A stretch of 64,000 bases of DNA from Halisarca cf. caerulea (GCA_963170055.1 CAUJGJ010000001.1:1031501-1095500), one strand, 5' to 3'. Shown: positions 38,601-54,632, counted from the first letter of the stretch. The notes: generated by a model from the letters alone, not told the origin. Numbers and translations are program-made.

Positions 38601-39667
38601 GTACGTATGTACGCATACACGTTCATATCTACATACATGCGTATGTACGTATGTATGTACATTTGTATGTAGGGAATAATGTACATACATGATTGTGTGG
38701 TCAATAAAATCCATGCACTTAGGGGAACGGTGTCTTTACACCAATTTGTACTACAGTACCGATTTTTGGGGGCGGAAGCTCTGTCCCCCCTCTCATCAGA
38801 TAAAATCCTGATATCACATTGAGAAAATAAAGGGGTCCATACTCAATCCAGTATAAACAATGCAGAATTCAGTGAAAAAAGACATTATGCATTTGGTTGA
38901 GTTGTACGCAAAGATAAATGAAAAAAATAGCACAAGAATACTGGAAAGCAAACTGCATACTACGCATGTGCTAATATACAATGCAACAAAGATTGCTTTA
39001 CACTATTGTTATCATCATTCATTCCTTACATCTCTCAACAAACACCATAGATCTTGCACTGACATCCACAGCTTTAAAACTGCTTCAATGGTCTGAAGGA
39101 TCTTCCTCCACTTATTGAGATCTTCCATAAATGAACTGGCAGAGCTTGTACCAAGTAGTACCTGCAGTGATGTCTGGTGTTCACTGACTGTTTCTGAAAC
39201 CTCTTCGGCATTTTCCAGAGTACAAACATTTCCAGGAGACAGATCAGCCATAGAAGACAGAGCAGGGGTGAATGCTGTGTGAGGACGGCTTAAGGTAACA
39301 TCAGTAGCATCATCTGCCACGTCCACCAGCTGTAAATAGAGTAAATATAGAGTACACATAATAAGAGATTATGTACGTACATGAGCATTGCTACTGTACA
39401 AAATGTTACCTTATTTCCTGTTGACAAAGGGTTAATCAATGGCCTCAATTCAAACACACGACTAAGCCAAACTTCTTCGAAAGTCTTAATAGCTGACTCT
39501 ATTGCAAGGTCCTTGTCAGCTCTTTCAGCTATAGTTCTAATTTCCATAGCATGATCTGTGGAAAAAACAGTATTACACAATAAAAGCATGCTTGCTCATA
39601 AGCAAATAAAATAGAAGCCTACAGAATCTTTGTAGATGTGCTGTGCATTGTCAGTGTGTGTGTGCAT

Positions 39668-39720
<53 letters not shown>

Positions 39721-39763
39721 TGTGTGTGTGTGTGAGTGTGTGTGTGTGTGTGAGTGTGTGTGT

Positions 39764-39845
<82 letters not shown>

Positions 39846-42800
39846 TGCATGCAGGGAAGAATATGTACGCATGTATGTCACTCACTGTGCAGGGACAAGT
39901 TCATCAGCTCCCCAAGAGTAAATCTTTTGATTTCAGTGGCCTTTGTTTTTGCAGATCTTGAAGCAGATTTCCTTGGAATAGCCAATCTCACCACTTGCTT
40001 CCAGTGGCGAGGTCTCAAGGAAGGCCTCAACAGGTCATTGATTACAGGGAGAGTTGACTGTGAGAAGCACATAGACAAGGGAATGAGACAAATTATACTA
40101 AATACCAAATGATGCCAACATTCAGTAATGTTCACATAATTATGTCCATATACAGTATGTGTACCAGGCCTGTTGTGAGGGAAACTGCATGGCTAATATA
40201 TACGTACACATGGTAGCAGCCACAAGGTGCTCAGAAGTGGTATGACTAACAGTAAGTAGTGGAAATGACTTTGTACACTCAAACAAAACTACTTTGGACT
40301 AAATTTTGCACTACCTTAACATGAGGAGATGGAAGAGATAATGTGTGATTGTTAGATTGGTTTTACATTTCACTTGCAAAGAACAATGAGTTACAACAAC
40401 ACTGATGCTGCTTCATCACTGTGTGCCCATGGAGTACTAGTAATCATGGTTATACAAGGGTTCTGTTAAAATGGAAGTATGGATTCAATGAAGGAATCAC
40501 AAGGATGCAGCTACCATGCATGTACGTACGTACGTACGTATGTGGCATAGAAGACATGATGTGACTGATATGACAATTTTTGACACAAACCTGTATCTCT
40601 CCAATCTCTTTACAAAGGTGAACATAAACATCCCAACCAGAGCAAAACTCTGGCAGATTTCTCAACTGATCTTGTTGAACAGCTGTTGCACTCAGCAAAA
40701 TGGTAGTATCCACTTCACACCACTTATGACACTTCCAGTCACTGTGCTGAACAGCAAAGATTCTATTAATGGAAACAAAAGAAAATGTTTGATTAATTTT
40801 AATTCGTCCATTTTACTATACAAAGATAGGAATTGTGGCTTCTCCCAATCCTGGAAAATACACAGTGACACCTTTCTGAACTGAACACATTTTGGACAAA
40901 TAAAAATGCTTGCTGTATGCTCTACATTATACTGAAGTGCACAGCACTTCACGATTACTCATCTACGGCATTTGTAGGACACTACTCAGTTACTGATAGA
41001 TCCCACTGTACAGAGACAAAATCTTTAGCAAAAAATCTAAACCTCAAACATACATATGCATACATATGTATGTAATAACGAAGATGAATGATATATAGGA
41101 CGAATTCTTGGGGTGTTAACAAACAAAATTTCATGTCTGGGTAAGTATCGGAGTGTGTACACTTCCTTAATGTTGTCCAGACATGATGTTTAGACAACTC
41201 AGAAGTTCTTTTTTGGGTGAGCACTACACACAAAAACAGTGGAAGAATGTACAGTACAGGACATTCTCACACACTAATTTAGCAACTAACCTGGTTGTAT
41301 CCAACAGTTTTTCTAATGTGTCCAATTTTCTTTCAAAACTAAGAGAAAATATACGTATAAGCAGTAGGAAGAAGGAAGTACATAAACAACATGCAAGTAT
41401 AACACTGCAATAAATACTTTTTAATGTTCTGTGCACCATAGCCCATTAAAATATACCATATTTCCATGTACTTATGTACATGTACGTATGTACGTACATA
41501 CATCAATGTACAGTATGTTACTGTTATGTCTTTATGCACATGCAGTATGAATGTAGTTACAATCAAATGAGCACTTATAGGTACATGCTCTGTCAAAGTG
41601 GCATGACTAGGTCCCCCATTTATACCAGCCTTGTGCTGAAGGGGAAACTTTCATACAATATGACACTAGAAAAATGAATGCGATCAACTACCAGGACATG
41701 GGGATTGTCTCACCATACATCCGTTTCATAAGATATGCATAAAGCTGTGATCTACTTACTCTGAAAGCTTATTGAAGTTGAAAATGTTCTTTTCTAATAG
41801 TTCCTGAATTACTTCAAGATCCTGTGAAGCAATTACGGATGCATTGCATGTATTCAATAAAACATTTCATTTGAAATGTGCATCTGACAATGTGTATACA
41901 AATGTAGTAAGTCTAAGTACGTATGTACAGGTATACAAATATGCATATTACATGTAGTTAATATTATACATAATAATATGATTGTCCACATGCATCTTCC
42001 AACTTTTACGGAATGGACACTTCTCAATGAATGGTACAAGCATGTTGGAGCTGCAGTGAAGGATTGTTTGAATACAGAATGCTGCACAACTTTTGTGTTC
42101 TGTATACAGTAAGTGTACCACTCATTGGAACATGTGTACTACACATGAGGCAGTCCGCTGTCTGAGATAGTGGTGAACCACAAACTTAGACATGCTTATT
42201 CAAACTACGTAATTAATTACGTACCTTTGCTGTGTTCTGAAGAATCTTCAATCTGCTCCTGAACTGAGTGAGTGTTTCACTAGCCTCCTGGTTTGGGGTT
42301 TCATACTTAAGACACAGACTATCATGAAACTCTTCCACAAGTTTATCAAAATTGCTGCTAAAAACTTTCAGATCCTGCACAAAAATGCATATGAATTTGC
42401 TATGAAAGCAACATTTCACCACATTAAGCACAATTTTAGCAAAACACTTGAATGCTGTCAGCCTTTTTCAAGGCTTTGTACAATCAGTATGCATGCATAC
42501 GTATTTACGTACGTCCATACAGTAGTTTGCTTGGTAATGTCCAACTGAAAATAATGGAGATATGTAACTGCACATACTGCACAAAAAGCACACAAATACT
42601 TTCATTACCATTCATGTTTTACTAAAGTCCATACATTAGCAAAGGGCACATTTACACATACGTACTTGCAAGACAAGCTCCGAATTGGCTTGGACCTTTG
42701 GGCTGACACGCTGCTTGGCAATGCCAATCCTCTTCTTCAAACTGCTCCACCTCTGAGGAGCCACTGAGAGGAACTTGGCAGCTTCGTGGGGTATCATGTG

Positions 42801-43632
42801 ACCATATTTATGAATCATCTTGACAGTCCTGTGCACTGCACCAAACTTTCCATCCATTTCTTGAGCTTTGGTGGTCACCTTGATCCATATATAGGAAGAA
42901 TAGTACTTTGGCAGCAGGTAAAGCATAGCATATGTGTTAAGAACAGTTTAAGTACGTATATAGTGTCTATGGTTAAAGTCTCATTTTAATGGAAGGAATC
43001 ATTGAGCAAATGCAGAAAAAAGTGGGCTGGAGAGCAATTGCCTGCCTGAGACATGCTTAGGCATCACAAACGCGTCTAAGGATGCCACAATAATCAATAG
43101 TAATAGACACGTCTTACTCAAGATGTGTTCATGCACAACTATGTAATTACAGCATCATCTTCAATAATAGCTTGATCAGAGCTCCGCAGTACAGTAAATA
43201 CATAGTACCTCACTGCAGAGACCCCGTGGTGAACAATACCCATGCAGCATACGAATGAGAACAGCTTTAATGGTCTTAAAAGGTACGCAAGCAAGGAATA
43301 TGCTCAACAACATGCTATGCACTTGTACACTGAATACTACCACACTGAAAGACCATCTACATCCGATACAAAATATGGTTTCTCAAAGTGAGTATGACTG
43401 CACTCAGCTGGGATTGCACTTACAGTACATATCAAGAGACAGAATATGAGTCCCCATCAAAGGAAGTCCAATGCATTTACTAGCAAGGTCAGATGGTACG
43501 TACATTGTTCCTACTTCAACTCACAAGAAGATTGCTAATAGACACAACACACAGAGACATGTATGTACAGTATGTATGCAAATACACACACTAGCACACA
43601 TAGAAAAGTTTTCATGCAATTACACACACACA

Positions 43633-43695
<63 letters not shown>

Positions 43696-46600
43696 CTTGT
43701 TAAAAACCGAAATAATTGTTTTAATGTACTCCCAATCATCTTCTGAACCAGTGACCACGTCAACTTGAGGCTCCACTTCACTTAGAAAGCTGTTAAGAGT
43801 TTCTAATACATTACAAACCTACATAGGCATAAGCAACAATGTTCATACATGTACTGTATATGAGCAAAAGGGTTGTAGTTGTGCTTTGACCATACTATAA
43901 AAAAGCACCATTACGGTGGCAAATTCTCACAGTAAGAAGAGAGGACTTCAACGCGTAAAGACCCGACTATTCTAAAATTCTGTTCTTAACTTCTAAAAAG
44001 CTCCAACTCAAGCTAGGGTAGCTAACCCTTTTGCTGATACTTTAGACCTGCTAACAAACCGGTACTTGGCGTTAATCTAGGCATTCGGTGAAGATGTCTG
44101 TTATACCATCTAGCGGTTTTGGATTTTCCTTGACCAATCCTGTGATGGGAGGTTTCCAAGGAACATCCGTTACTGCTCTGCCCAGTGCTTCTGATGAAGG
44201 GTGGAATTCCCAGAAAAGGCCATATAGCACATTGGCAAAACAGTGATGTTTCGTCTCAGATTATCGTGGTTAGTACATTTCTATGTACTGTATATGTATG
44301 CACGTATGTACTTACTGTATGCATGTAGTTTGTAACCATATAAGCATCAATATACCGTGTACGTTTAATTTTCGTATGGTTTTATATTTGCGGTATTCAC
44401 AAATTGGAAGCCATCTGCGAAAGTTAACACCTGCGAAAATTTACATCCAGCTCTTGTGCAATGGCAAACATGGCCATGTGCTAATATAAAAATGAGAAAC
44501 TCACTAAAAGCCAAAATTTGCACAATACACACCTGCAAACACTAAAGTGTATACGGTACCCAAATCTGCACATAAGATACATATGTAGTACAACATATTG
44601 TACATAGGCATGTGTTCCATGCAAAGTCAGAAAAACAGATTATGATACAAAACTATACAAGTGCCAAGTAGTACATACTATATGTACACTCACCCTATTA
44701 GCCAAGTAGCAAGTAAACTGATATTTCCACTTGGACACAAGAGACTTCAGTACATGTTTGATAGGCCTCACATTCACCATCAACCAACCGACAGTTACGT
44801 AGTCCTCAATGTTGTTCAGCTGATCCACAAAGCCCTATACATAAGTGCGTACATAATCCATACTGTATACGCACGTACTGTATGTACATACACAGGTGGG
44901 AATTTCCACTCAAGGTGAGTTGTAATGAATACTATAGTGTATGCACATGCATATGTAAGCATGCATATGTACGTATACGGACATACATACCCCACGTATG
45001 TACGTATGTGCCTCTGGTGGGCTATAGCCAATGTACGTATTTGTATCTTTGCCAAAGCCCACCTAAAGATACGTACTTTAGATACATACAAATAAAAAAT
45101 ATACCAAATAGCAGCTTGTGTGCACATGTCTGCGAGGAGGGCTACATCCCTGAAGGACGTCATTTTCCAACACTCCATTGTAAACAAGCAAAAACACAGT
45201 TTGCACATACACACTCATATGCACTACCTACGTACCTCAAATACTGCTATTTGCATGTCAAAATCATCCAGTGTTGGTAGATTGAGCTCAGTGGGTTGTC
45301 CAGCAGAGTCTGCTAGGGTACTCTCAGGATAGATGAAGGTCCAGTCACTCATTCCCATGGTTCCTGATAGCATTGGAGTGGCTGTGTCTGGTCTAGTACT
45401 CCCAGGTCTGTGCAGTGAGTTAACCACATATGCAAGTACATATGTACATGCACTACAGATATGCTGTGCCATACTTATAACATTATTCTGCACATGTTTG
45501 TTGATACAATAGCAGTACAGGATAACATGACATTGGCTGGGTGTGAGTACACCTTGTACAACATCTCCACTGCATACAGTCTCTCATACTTGTCACGACA
45601 ATGCGTACGTACGTATGTACGTACCTTCCTCCATGAGTGGACCGAGCTGAAGCTCGAACTGTCTGTGGTCGTGTCAGAAGGTGACGCTCATAAGGAGCAT
45701 ACTGCCCTTTGAGGAACAGCTCAAAGGATTCCTCAACATCATCCACCCACATGAAGGAATATGAAAGAAACTTGTTTCTGAGTGAGCGGCAGTGTCTTGC
45801 ACTAGTCTCCAAATGAGCTGTTACTTTGTTCATTGCAGAGACAATCTCAGCATCAGAGCTAAGGACATCATAATAATGACCCTGGACATAAAGAATATAT
45901 GCACCTCAGTACACACTTCATTCCACAGCCATCTGTGTTCAGATACAAAGTTCTGTACATCATGATGTACAGTAATTCCAGAAACCAAAACATGCTTGAT
46001 TATTATGTTTCCAAGGTACGTACATACGTACGCATGTTTGGGGTGGAATTTTAAAGTAGAAACTAAACTTACCTACGTGGATTTTTATATCATTTTTACA
46101 TAATAAAGATCATCTAAACTTTGTAGACTCACAGATGCTTTGAATTGCCTGCGCATGTCCCGTATGTACGTATGTATGTATTAGGAAATTTTTTTTGCAA
46201 TGATATGCATTTACACCATTGGCTCATTCTTTGTGGCAACTATTAGGATGTACTGTACCCAGGGTTCCTCTCCCTTGGTAAAAGGAAGGACCTACGTATC
46301 TATGCGAATGTACCTGGCAAGGAACAGACCTAGTACCTACATGAGCTAGTGAGAACAGGACAATTACAAAATTATTGCATATACGCACGTACTATTACCA
46401 CAAGTAACCTTTTCAAAATGTTCAGATAAGTGAACACACAACATACAGTACTGTACATACGTAACTGAATTAGGATTGAACAATGCACAGACCATCCCCA
46501 CAGACCTTGTGATCCTTCCTCCAGGAATTCACCTGCCCACATGCTTGTAAGTAGTCTGTTAACCAGTTCTTCACTGTCTCAGGGATGGATGAGTCTGAAG

Positions 46601-49600
46601 TTAGTGAGTCCAGGGCTGGCACAAAGGACACATCATTTTGAAGTAGTTCCAGCTTCACAGCTACCAACGGTGTGATACTGTACCCCTGTATAATAGACAC
46701 ATGACAAGTACTTAGATAAGTAAAATCTAAAACAATGACCAGAAACTGCACATGCAGCAGAGAGGTGAGATGCCCAGTGTAGCACCAGTACTGTACAGCT
46801 CAGGTTACTGCACTATTTATAGGTACGTAGGTTAATCCTATTCCAGAGGACTGGGAACAACAGGTAGAAATGAGTGTACAATTTTTGAGAATGTTTCAGC
46901 AGGCATGGATTGATCTTAAGAAGCTTCTGCTGCTAGATGAGGGGAATACCAATGTACGTAGGTTGTTGTCTTGGTGAAGACATACGTAAACAAATCAAGA
47001 AAGTAAGGTGTCTTATACTTCATGATATGCATTATTGCACAGGAACTCTTTTTCGGCTACACATTTTTCATCAAAATATTGAGTACAACCAGATCCAATA
47101 CAGGTGGGCACAAAAAGATAAGTGTTGCCAAAAAATAGGATCTATAAAATATCCAAAGGCATGGAACTACGTATGCAATAGACACATACGTATTTTACAT
47201 ACTTCACCCTTTGATCTGCCCATGCAACAGGAGTGTAGAAGTTATGTCAAAAAACTACAGTACGGTATGTACTTATGTACACATGTACATACCTGTTCAT
47301 AAAGCAATACTCTTTGAAGCAGGCTTCCAATTGCTGCCAGGAAAGCATTCTTGAGTCCGCCCAGAATGATGCCGTCTACTTGCTCCATGAACTCTGACCA
47401 AATAGGACTATCTTGACTTGCTTCAGTCAAACAAAAGACCTCTTCCATGAAATAAGAAATCTTCTTCATCCCAGCAGCCAGACAGGTCTCAAGTCGTTCA
47501 CAAGTTTCCCTGACATAGTAAATTTAATGTTAATTTTACAGATACAGTACATGTACTGTACGTACATAATTGTACTGAGAAAAGAGTTAAAGGGTCAAGG
47601 GGCTTAGTACATATGCATGCACTGTATGTGTGTATGTGCACATGCTGACTCTGGTCTCTTGTCAGTACACAGAATATTATGTACAGTATGTACAATGAAA
47701 TTCTTCTCTGGGATTAGATACACATTATATGTACTGCAGATATACAGATATTTCTACATATTAAAGTAACATACAGTGGAAACTGGTTAACACAAAGTCG
47801 CTTAACAAAAAATATTGTTTAACAAGAACGGTTTCTGTGGACCAACTGTATATAGAATGTACTATCTTCACACTTTTAACAAGAAATACTTCTAACAAGA
47901 ACTAAATATCAGTGCACCATGGCTTTCTCGTTAACCAGTTTCCACTGTAATTGTACTTTGTATGTAGTGAATACAGATGTTGAAATATACCATATACTGT
48001 ATATATACATACATATGTACATATGTATGTACGTATGTATGCAGATTCATATCACGTAGACAAAGTGGCCATTATTCACCAATAACCACATGCTCACTTG
48101 TGCTTCTCAATGAGATGCTCAATGACTACGGACCCTTTTCTGCCCTCATCGTCAAATGCATCACTACTCCTGGCCTTCTCCCAGGACAGAACTGTATCCT
48201 TGATTTGTTGCTGAATGTCTTGGATACTTTGAACACGAGGCACAAAGTCCCCACTGATCAGAATTGTTGATACCGATATAAATTCTTCCAGTTCGTTGCT
48301 CAGCCATGTTACATTTGTAAAGCCATCCTCAAGGAGCTACACCAGATGCAAAATACGGATAATAACAATATTGTACGTAGCATGAACTGGCCACTAGTGT
48401 AAATTAATAGCCCAACAGCAAATGCATTCTACAACTTCATGCAATATGAGCAGGCAACAAATGTAATGAAGAACAGCTGGATAAGACGTGAACATGTACG
48501 TACACGATAAGGTTACCGTAGCACAGGCTTGCATCACGTACGTATGTACATGGTGCATGTACATAACTTATGTATGTTGGTACCTACAGTATGTACAGTA
48601 CGTACTGTATGTATGTATCCAAGCATGCATGTGGAAGACCATACACGAATTAAATATACACGTTAGTATACATACGTACCTACTGTACATACATAGGTAC
48701 TGTAACATGTTTGCATAGAAAACCTCAAAAATTAGATATGACTACCAAAAGTATCAAAAACGGGTTTGACAGACTAGAGTACGTAAAGTATGTGGTGCAC
48801 ACCGTGCAAGCCAGCAGATGCCCACTAAGCATACATGTAGTACTTACTGTACCTGGGTACTACAGTACATATGTATATGGATACAGGCTACATCATACAC
48901 AAAATTGGTGTGGCCCAAACTCACTGTTTCAATTCGAATTAGTCTATGTTGTAGAAGAACTCTCTCTTCCCTAGTCAGTGACTTCTGTACAGTATTGTAC
49001 TCCTGGACCATTGCACTCAGACGACTTAACTTTGATGAAAAGCTAATATCTTTACACTTTTGAGTCAGGAGCAACACAGAACGGGGAATCATGTCTTTGA
49101 AAGCAGTTTGGATAATGTACTTGGCCTCTTTCAGAGTCAGCAGGAACAATGGACTAATATTCACAACAAGGCCTGATTCCCTATCAAGACGCTGAAAAAA
49201 GATTCAATTAAAATTGTTAAATATGTATGAATGTATGTACATACGTATTTACAATACTAGGTCATGTATAATAATAAATTACAAATATGATGCAGGGTAA
49301 AATTCAACACCTGCATAATCACTGTAAGTACGTACTAATGTACACGCATAGGCATAGAATATGTGTACCATATGTTTTATTTTGGCATGGGTATATACGC
49401 ATTTCAATTTTGTGGTTTTTTGTGAATTGGAAACCATCTGCAAAAAGTATACACCCACAACAATTTAGGTAGGGTTCTTGTGCAATGTCAAAACATGGCC
49501 ATCCACAAGAACCTAACCTACCATTTCACATCCATGCAAAAGTTTTATCCCGCAAGAATAAAAGTATATACGTACAGTAGATATATGTATGTAATAATAC

Positions 49601-52600
49601 TATTATGTTTAGAATATACCGAAAACATACCAATACAGGTTCCTCCAGTCCTTGTACAAGGTTGTGAGGGACAGACAATTCCCAATTCTCATAACAAGAT
49701 TGTTGTAACCTACAACAATGGCAGGTTATGTCAACATGTCACAGATGTGTTCTGACAAATTTACGTGTGAACTGTATGTGAATAATGCGAAGGAATTCCC
49801 GCAAGTGTAAATCACAGTATACATTGCTAGGCTGCAATTGCTACTGTAGTAGGGAAACATGAAATTCAAGATTGCATTAAATAATTTGTAAGTATGATTT
49901 ATCAAATTGTATAATATTGTCACATGCATAAACTTGTAGTATTACATGATATCAATGCTCTTACCCCTCTATCTGTGAAAGAAGCTTCTTCTGCATATCC
50001 CTTAGCTTCCATCCATCATCTGATGCTAGTAGGTCTGGGATTAATGGCTGCAACCTGTCCAAAGTCATCTTAACCCTCTGACGAAATCCTTGAAGCCACA
50101 GAAGTGCGGAAGCAGTAGGCGGAATGTCCTTGAGTAGGGGAGGATTGGCAGAGAAGCGCTGAAGAACAGCTTGATTCTGAATCATGTCTTCAGTGAGATC
50201 CGCTAGTACAGCCTTGTATCTTCCTGATAGTTTAGCCTGGCCATGAACATGTACACACATGTACTTAGCACAATTAAATAAAAGATAGGAACGCATCCAC
50301 TGCTGTGTATACAGTACATAAACACAGCCCATGCATATACTGTACAGTATGTACGTATGTACATATCAAAAGAAAATACGTACATATGTACATGCATTTG
50401 TGCTATGATGCCTCAAGCCATTCATGCGATGAATGACATCCTTCTTGATTCCCCAAATGATGCTGTCATTCTAGTTGATGCAACAAATGCGTTTAACAAT
50501 CTTAACAGGGAGGTAGCATTACACAACATCTCAGTTGTGTGTCCAAGTCTGGCCACCATCCCCATCAATATCTATCGATCAGATGTCCAAATGTTTATCA
50601 GCGGTGAAACCATCTTGTCACAAGAGGGTAAAACACAAGGGGATCCCCTGGCAATGGCAATGTACGCCATTGCCTCAGCTCCTCTCATCCAACACCTACG
50701 AACCGATGACGTATGCCAAATATGGTATGCCGATGATGCTTCAGCCACTTCTAAATTGAAGAGCCTGAAGGCCTGGTGGGATAGGCTAAACAAGATTGGT
50801 CCAAAATTTGGTGACTATCCGAATGCTTCCAAAACCTGGCTTATAGTGAAAGAAGAAGCATATGATGAAGCACACACCATATTTGATAGAAGTGACATCC
50901 AAATCACCACAGAGGGACATTGTTATCTTGGAAGTAGTCTTGGCATGTCCACCTTTGCTGAAACGTACATACGTAAAAGCAAGAGTTGAATCCTGGATCG
51001 CTGAGCTTGTACAACTATCGGAGATAGCCTTGTCCCAACCACACACTGCATATGCTGCTTACATCCATGGTGTGAACTCAAATGGACATTTTTATCCAGA
51101 ACATGCAAGAATATAGGGCACCTTTTCTAACCACTGGAAGAAGTCATTCGCTCCAAATTCATACCAGCACTGACGGGAAGAAGCACAATCAGTGATACCG
51201 AAAGAGAAATACTTGCACTTCCTGCCCGCATTGGAGGATTGGGTATATCCCATTCAACATCTCGGGTAAACATACACTATGAAGCATCCAAGACAATCAC
51301 AGCTCCACTAACCTCATTGATCAAGACACAAGCTGCATCTATTCCACCTCAAATCAATGAGGACCTTATTGAAGCAAAGAAACAGGTGACACAAAGAACC
51401 ACAGCCGAAGACATGAAGAACCAAGAAGAAGTTACTACAAAGTTAACCATCACCCAATAGAGGTCAGTGGCACTGGCAAAGGAAAAGGGAGCATCAACTT
51501 GGTTGTCTGTCAAACCCATTGAGGAACATGGATTTGCCCCGAACAAGGGTGAATTCTGAGATGCCCTATGTCTGAGATACGTATGGCTGGAGGCCGAAGC
51601 ACCTACCAAGCCATTGCATTTGTGGTAAAGTATTCAATGCAGAACATGTTATGAGCTGTAACCATGGCAGCATTACCATCAAAAGACACAACGAAATAAG
51701 AGACATAACTGCACAATTCATGAATGAATGAAGTCTGCAAAGGAGTAGGAGTGGAACCATCACTTCAACCACTGACCACCGAAGTTCTCTCGTACAGATC
51801 AGCTAATAGAGACAATAGAGGAGCAAGACTTGATGTAGTTGCAGAAGATTTTTGGGGTCCCAGGCAACGTGCATCTTTTGACGTTAGGGTTTTCAACCCA
51901 ATTGCACCAAGCCCGTGCACCTCATCAATCCCAGCCCTGTATAGACAGAAGGAACAGGAAAAAAGAATAGCCTACGATGAGAGAGTACAAGAAGTGGAAT
52001 TCAGTTCTTTTACCCCATTGGTGTTTACCAACTCAGGCAGGATGGGACCTGGAGCACATGTGGTGTATAAGAGACTTGCATCTATGATTGCCAATCATCA
52101 GAAGAAGAGCTACTCAACCATGATCAATGCCATAAGATGTAGATCACCTTCTCGCTCCTCAGATCAGCAGTGATGTGCCTCCGCGGATCAAGATCACACA
52201 GATCCACACCTCGCTTGCAGCTAGCTGGACAACCTTAAGATTGCAGCAAGTGAGACCCGATTATAACATGACTACTGATATCCTTGAATAGTTCATCTCT
52301 CTGTTGTAATTGTATGCTGTTTAATTCAATTATACGTATGTAGATTTGTGCTATGATAAAAAATTGTGGTACTGTAAAAATATTACGCTCTTACAAATTC
52401 ATTCCCCAAATATTCTGTCACAGGCAAAATTTGGTCAGAATTCTTTTAAGAAGTATAAACTAGGCCATTTCTGATTTCATCATCACTAACAATCATAACA
52501 ACTAGTTTCGAGTTCACTTTACCACTCACGTTTCCCCCTAAGTGATAGCACCCAACAGTTGGCTTAACACCCATTGGCTTAATAAAGTCAACCTGCTTCA

Positions 52601-54559
52601 CCTGAACATGTATGTACGCATGTACTGGATGAAAGAGCTTGAGTTTCATAGCCTCTTATATGCCATACGTAAGTCTCTGAAGGTAATCTTTAAATAATTT
52701 ATTGCTGTACTCTGAGATTTAGTCATGCCTCCTTTACAGTTTCAGTAATCTGCTCAGAGTTTTACAGTTGGTACACTCAACTGATGATATTTCGCATTTC
52801 AAACAGCCAAAATGATGATTTTGGAGATATGGTATGATCACAGATACAAGAATCCATACACAACAGCACAAGAATTCAACTATACATGTATGACCCTGAA
52901 ATTACTTGGTACATATCTACATACTGACCTGAATAGCCTCTCTACTGCAGAGACCACTGAACAGCTCCAATATTCTCAATTTAGAGAATGTTGTGTCACT
53001 GTTGTCCCACAGATCACAGAGCAGCTGTCCTACCTGTAGTTCCAGTGATTTTACTCTTGAACGAAAAGCAAAGAAACAGCTCTCAAACAACCCAGACTCA
53101 TCTTCCAAGTCCAGCATATCCTACGTGCGTAAAAGTTAGAAAATTGCATACATACGTATGTACATGAAACAGCAAAGCAGAAAAATGTCCATACCCATCT
53201 TCATGTGTACGTATGTATACATGCACAATACACATACGTGTATACATACATATGTACAGTATGTATGTAGTATGAAACTGTTTCTTCTAATGCACACCAC
53301 ATGCACATGTATTTATATACTGTTTACATGTATTAAATATACATACAAAGTATAGCACCATGATTGTATAGGAATTACTGCAGCAAAAGTCAACAAAAAC
53401 ATAAAAATGCACCTGCTGTGATCCAGTCAATGCTTTGAGAGCCTCTTCAAATCCTTCATAGATCAAGACTTGGTGGGGATGAATCTCGCTGACTGTGGTT
53501 TGAGTAAGGCTACAGTCAACATGTGGCTGTGGCCGCAGCTCCCTAGACAAGTATTAGGCGAGTACAATGCAAAAGTTGAATAGCACATGCACAAATGCAC
53601 ACATACAGTACATACGTACGTACATACGTATGCACACGGTATGCATAGGTGTGGGAAACATAACCATGTACAGGCCTTCATTAGAAATTGTCCTCCAAAA
53701 AAGGCCTCCTCGTGAAGGAAAGGGAGGGCAAAGCCATGTATCCATGTGCTTAAGTTATATTGAGGACATGCCCCCAAAGGGACCTTAGATTGAGGCTCTT
53801 TAAGGGTATATTTGGTGCATTATTGGGCATTTTTTGACAGTATTGAATAATAAACGCTATTATACATATGTAGGTGGCGGAACTGCAGGGGCACAGGGGG
53901 CATGTGCCCCACAAAATTTGTTTTGTGGAGGCAGTGCCCCCACACATTCTTTTCAAGGGCTCTTGAAAAATTCCCCTGCACACTGCAATTTTGAGCAAGA
54001 ACTGTGAATGTTAGAAGCCTTCATTAAATGACATTTTATTGGGTTATCAGAGTATAGCTGGGCATACTACTCATATGCACATTTTTAGCTTGATGAGAAC
54101 TGCATTAGTTGCAGGGGTGAAAATTAACACTCGCCCGCCAGCCCGAGGCGAGTAGATTCTACCACGGGCTAGTAAAACTAATAAAGATGGGCGCCCGTAT
54201 GGCCAGTAAGACTACCCTTCCAACATGGCTGATCTGAGTTCTCTAGCTATAGCTTTGAAAGGAACTCAAGTGCAGCTACTTAAGTTGCAACGAAGGAAGC
54301 TTAGGATTAGTACCCTTCAAAAGTAGGGCTGTAATCAATTTTATCCAAGTAGTTTTTGAATGCGTCCTGAAAATTTCTATTTTTGCCTTAGAGAAGCCTT
54401 AGGCACTTAGCAGGCTTCTGCACTCGTGACGTCATAGGTCTGTGGAGTTCAGTCTGGGGCTAAGGCTTGCAGGCAAACATTCTCATAGTTATTTTTAGAA
54501 AGAGACAACTGTGGTTTCTTTTTATGGGGGGCAGGGGGAGGGTTAAAGAGGGTATTTAG

Positions 54560-54632
<73 letters not shown>

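Noticed and set aside
39596..39885. Open reading frames of His-Thr or Cys-Val repeats (also near 3800-4117 and 35410-35786)
   Set aside because: They are translations of CA/GT microsatellites and have no coding support.
40517..40542. TACG repeats resembling a regular array or CRISPR-like spacing
   Set aside because: The strings are short, irregular and eukaryotic intronic; no spacer-repeat structure.
52446..52649. Minus-strand frame of 67 residues between exons 11 and 12
   Set aside because: No dynein similarity; exons 11 and 12 join directly in phase.
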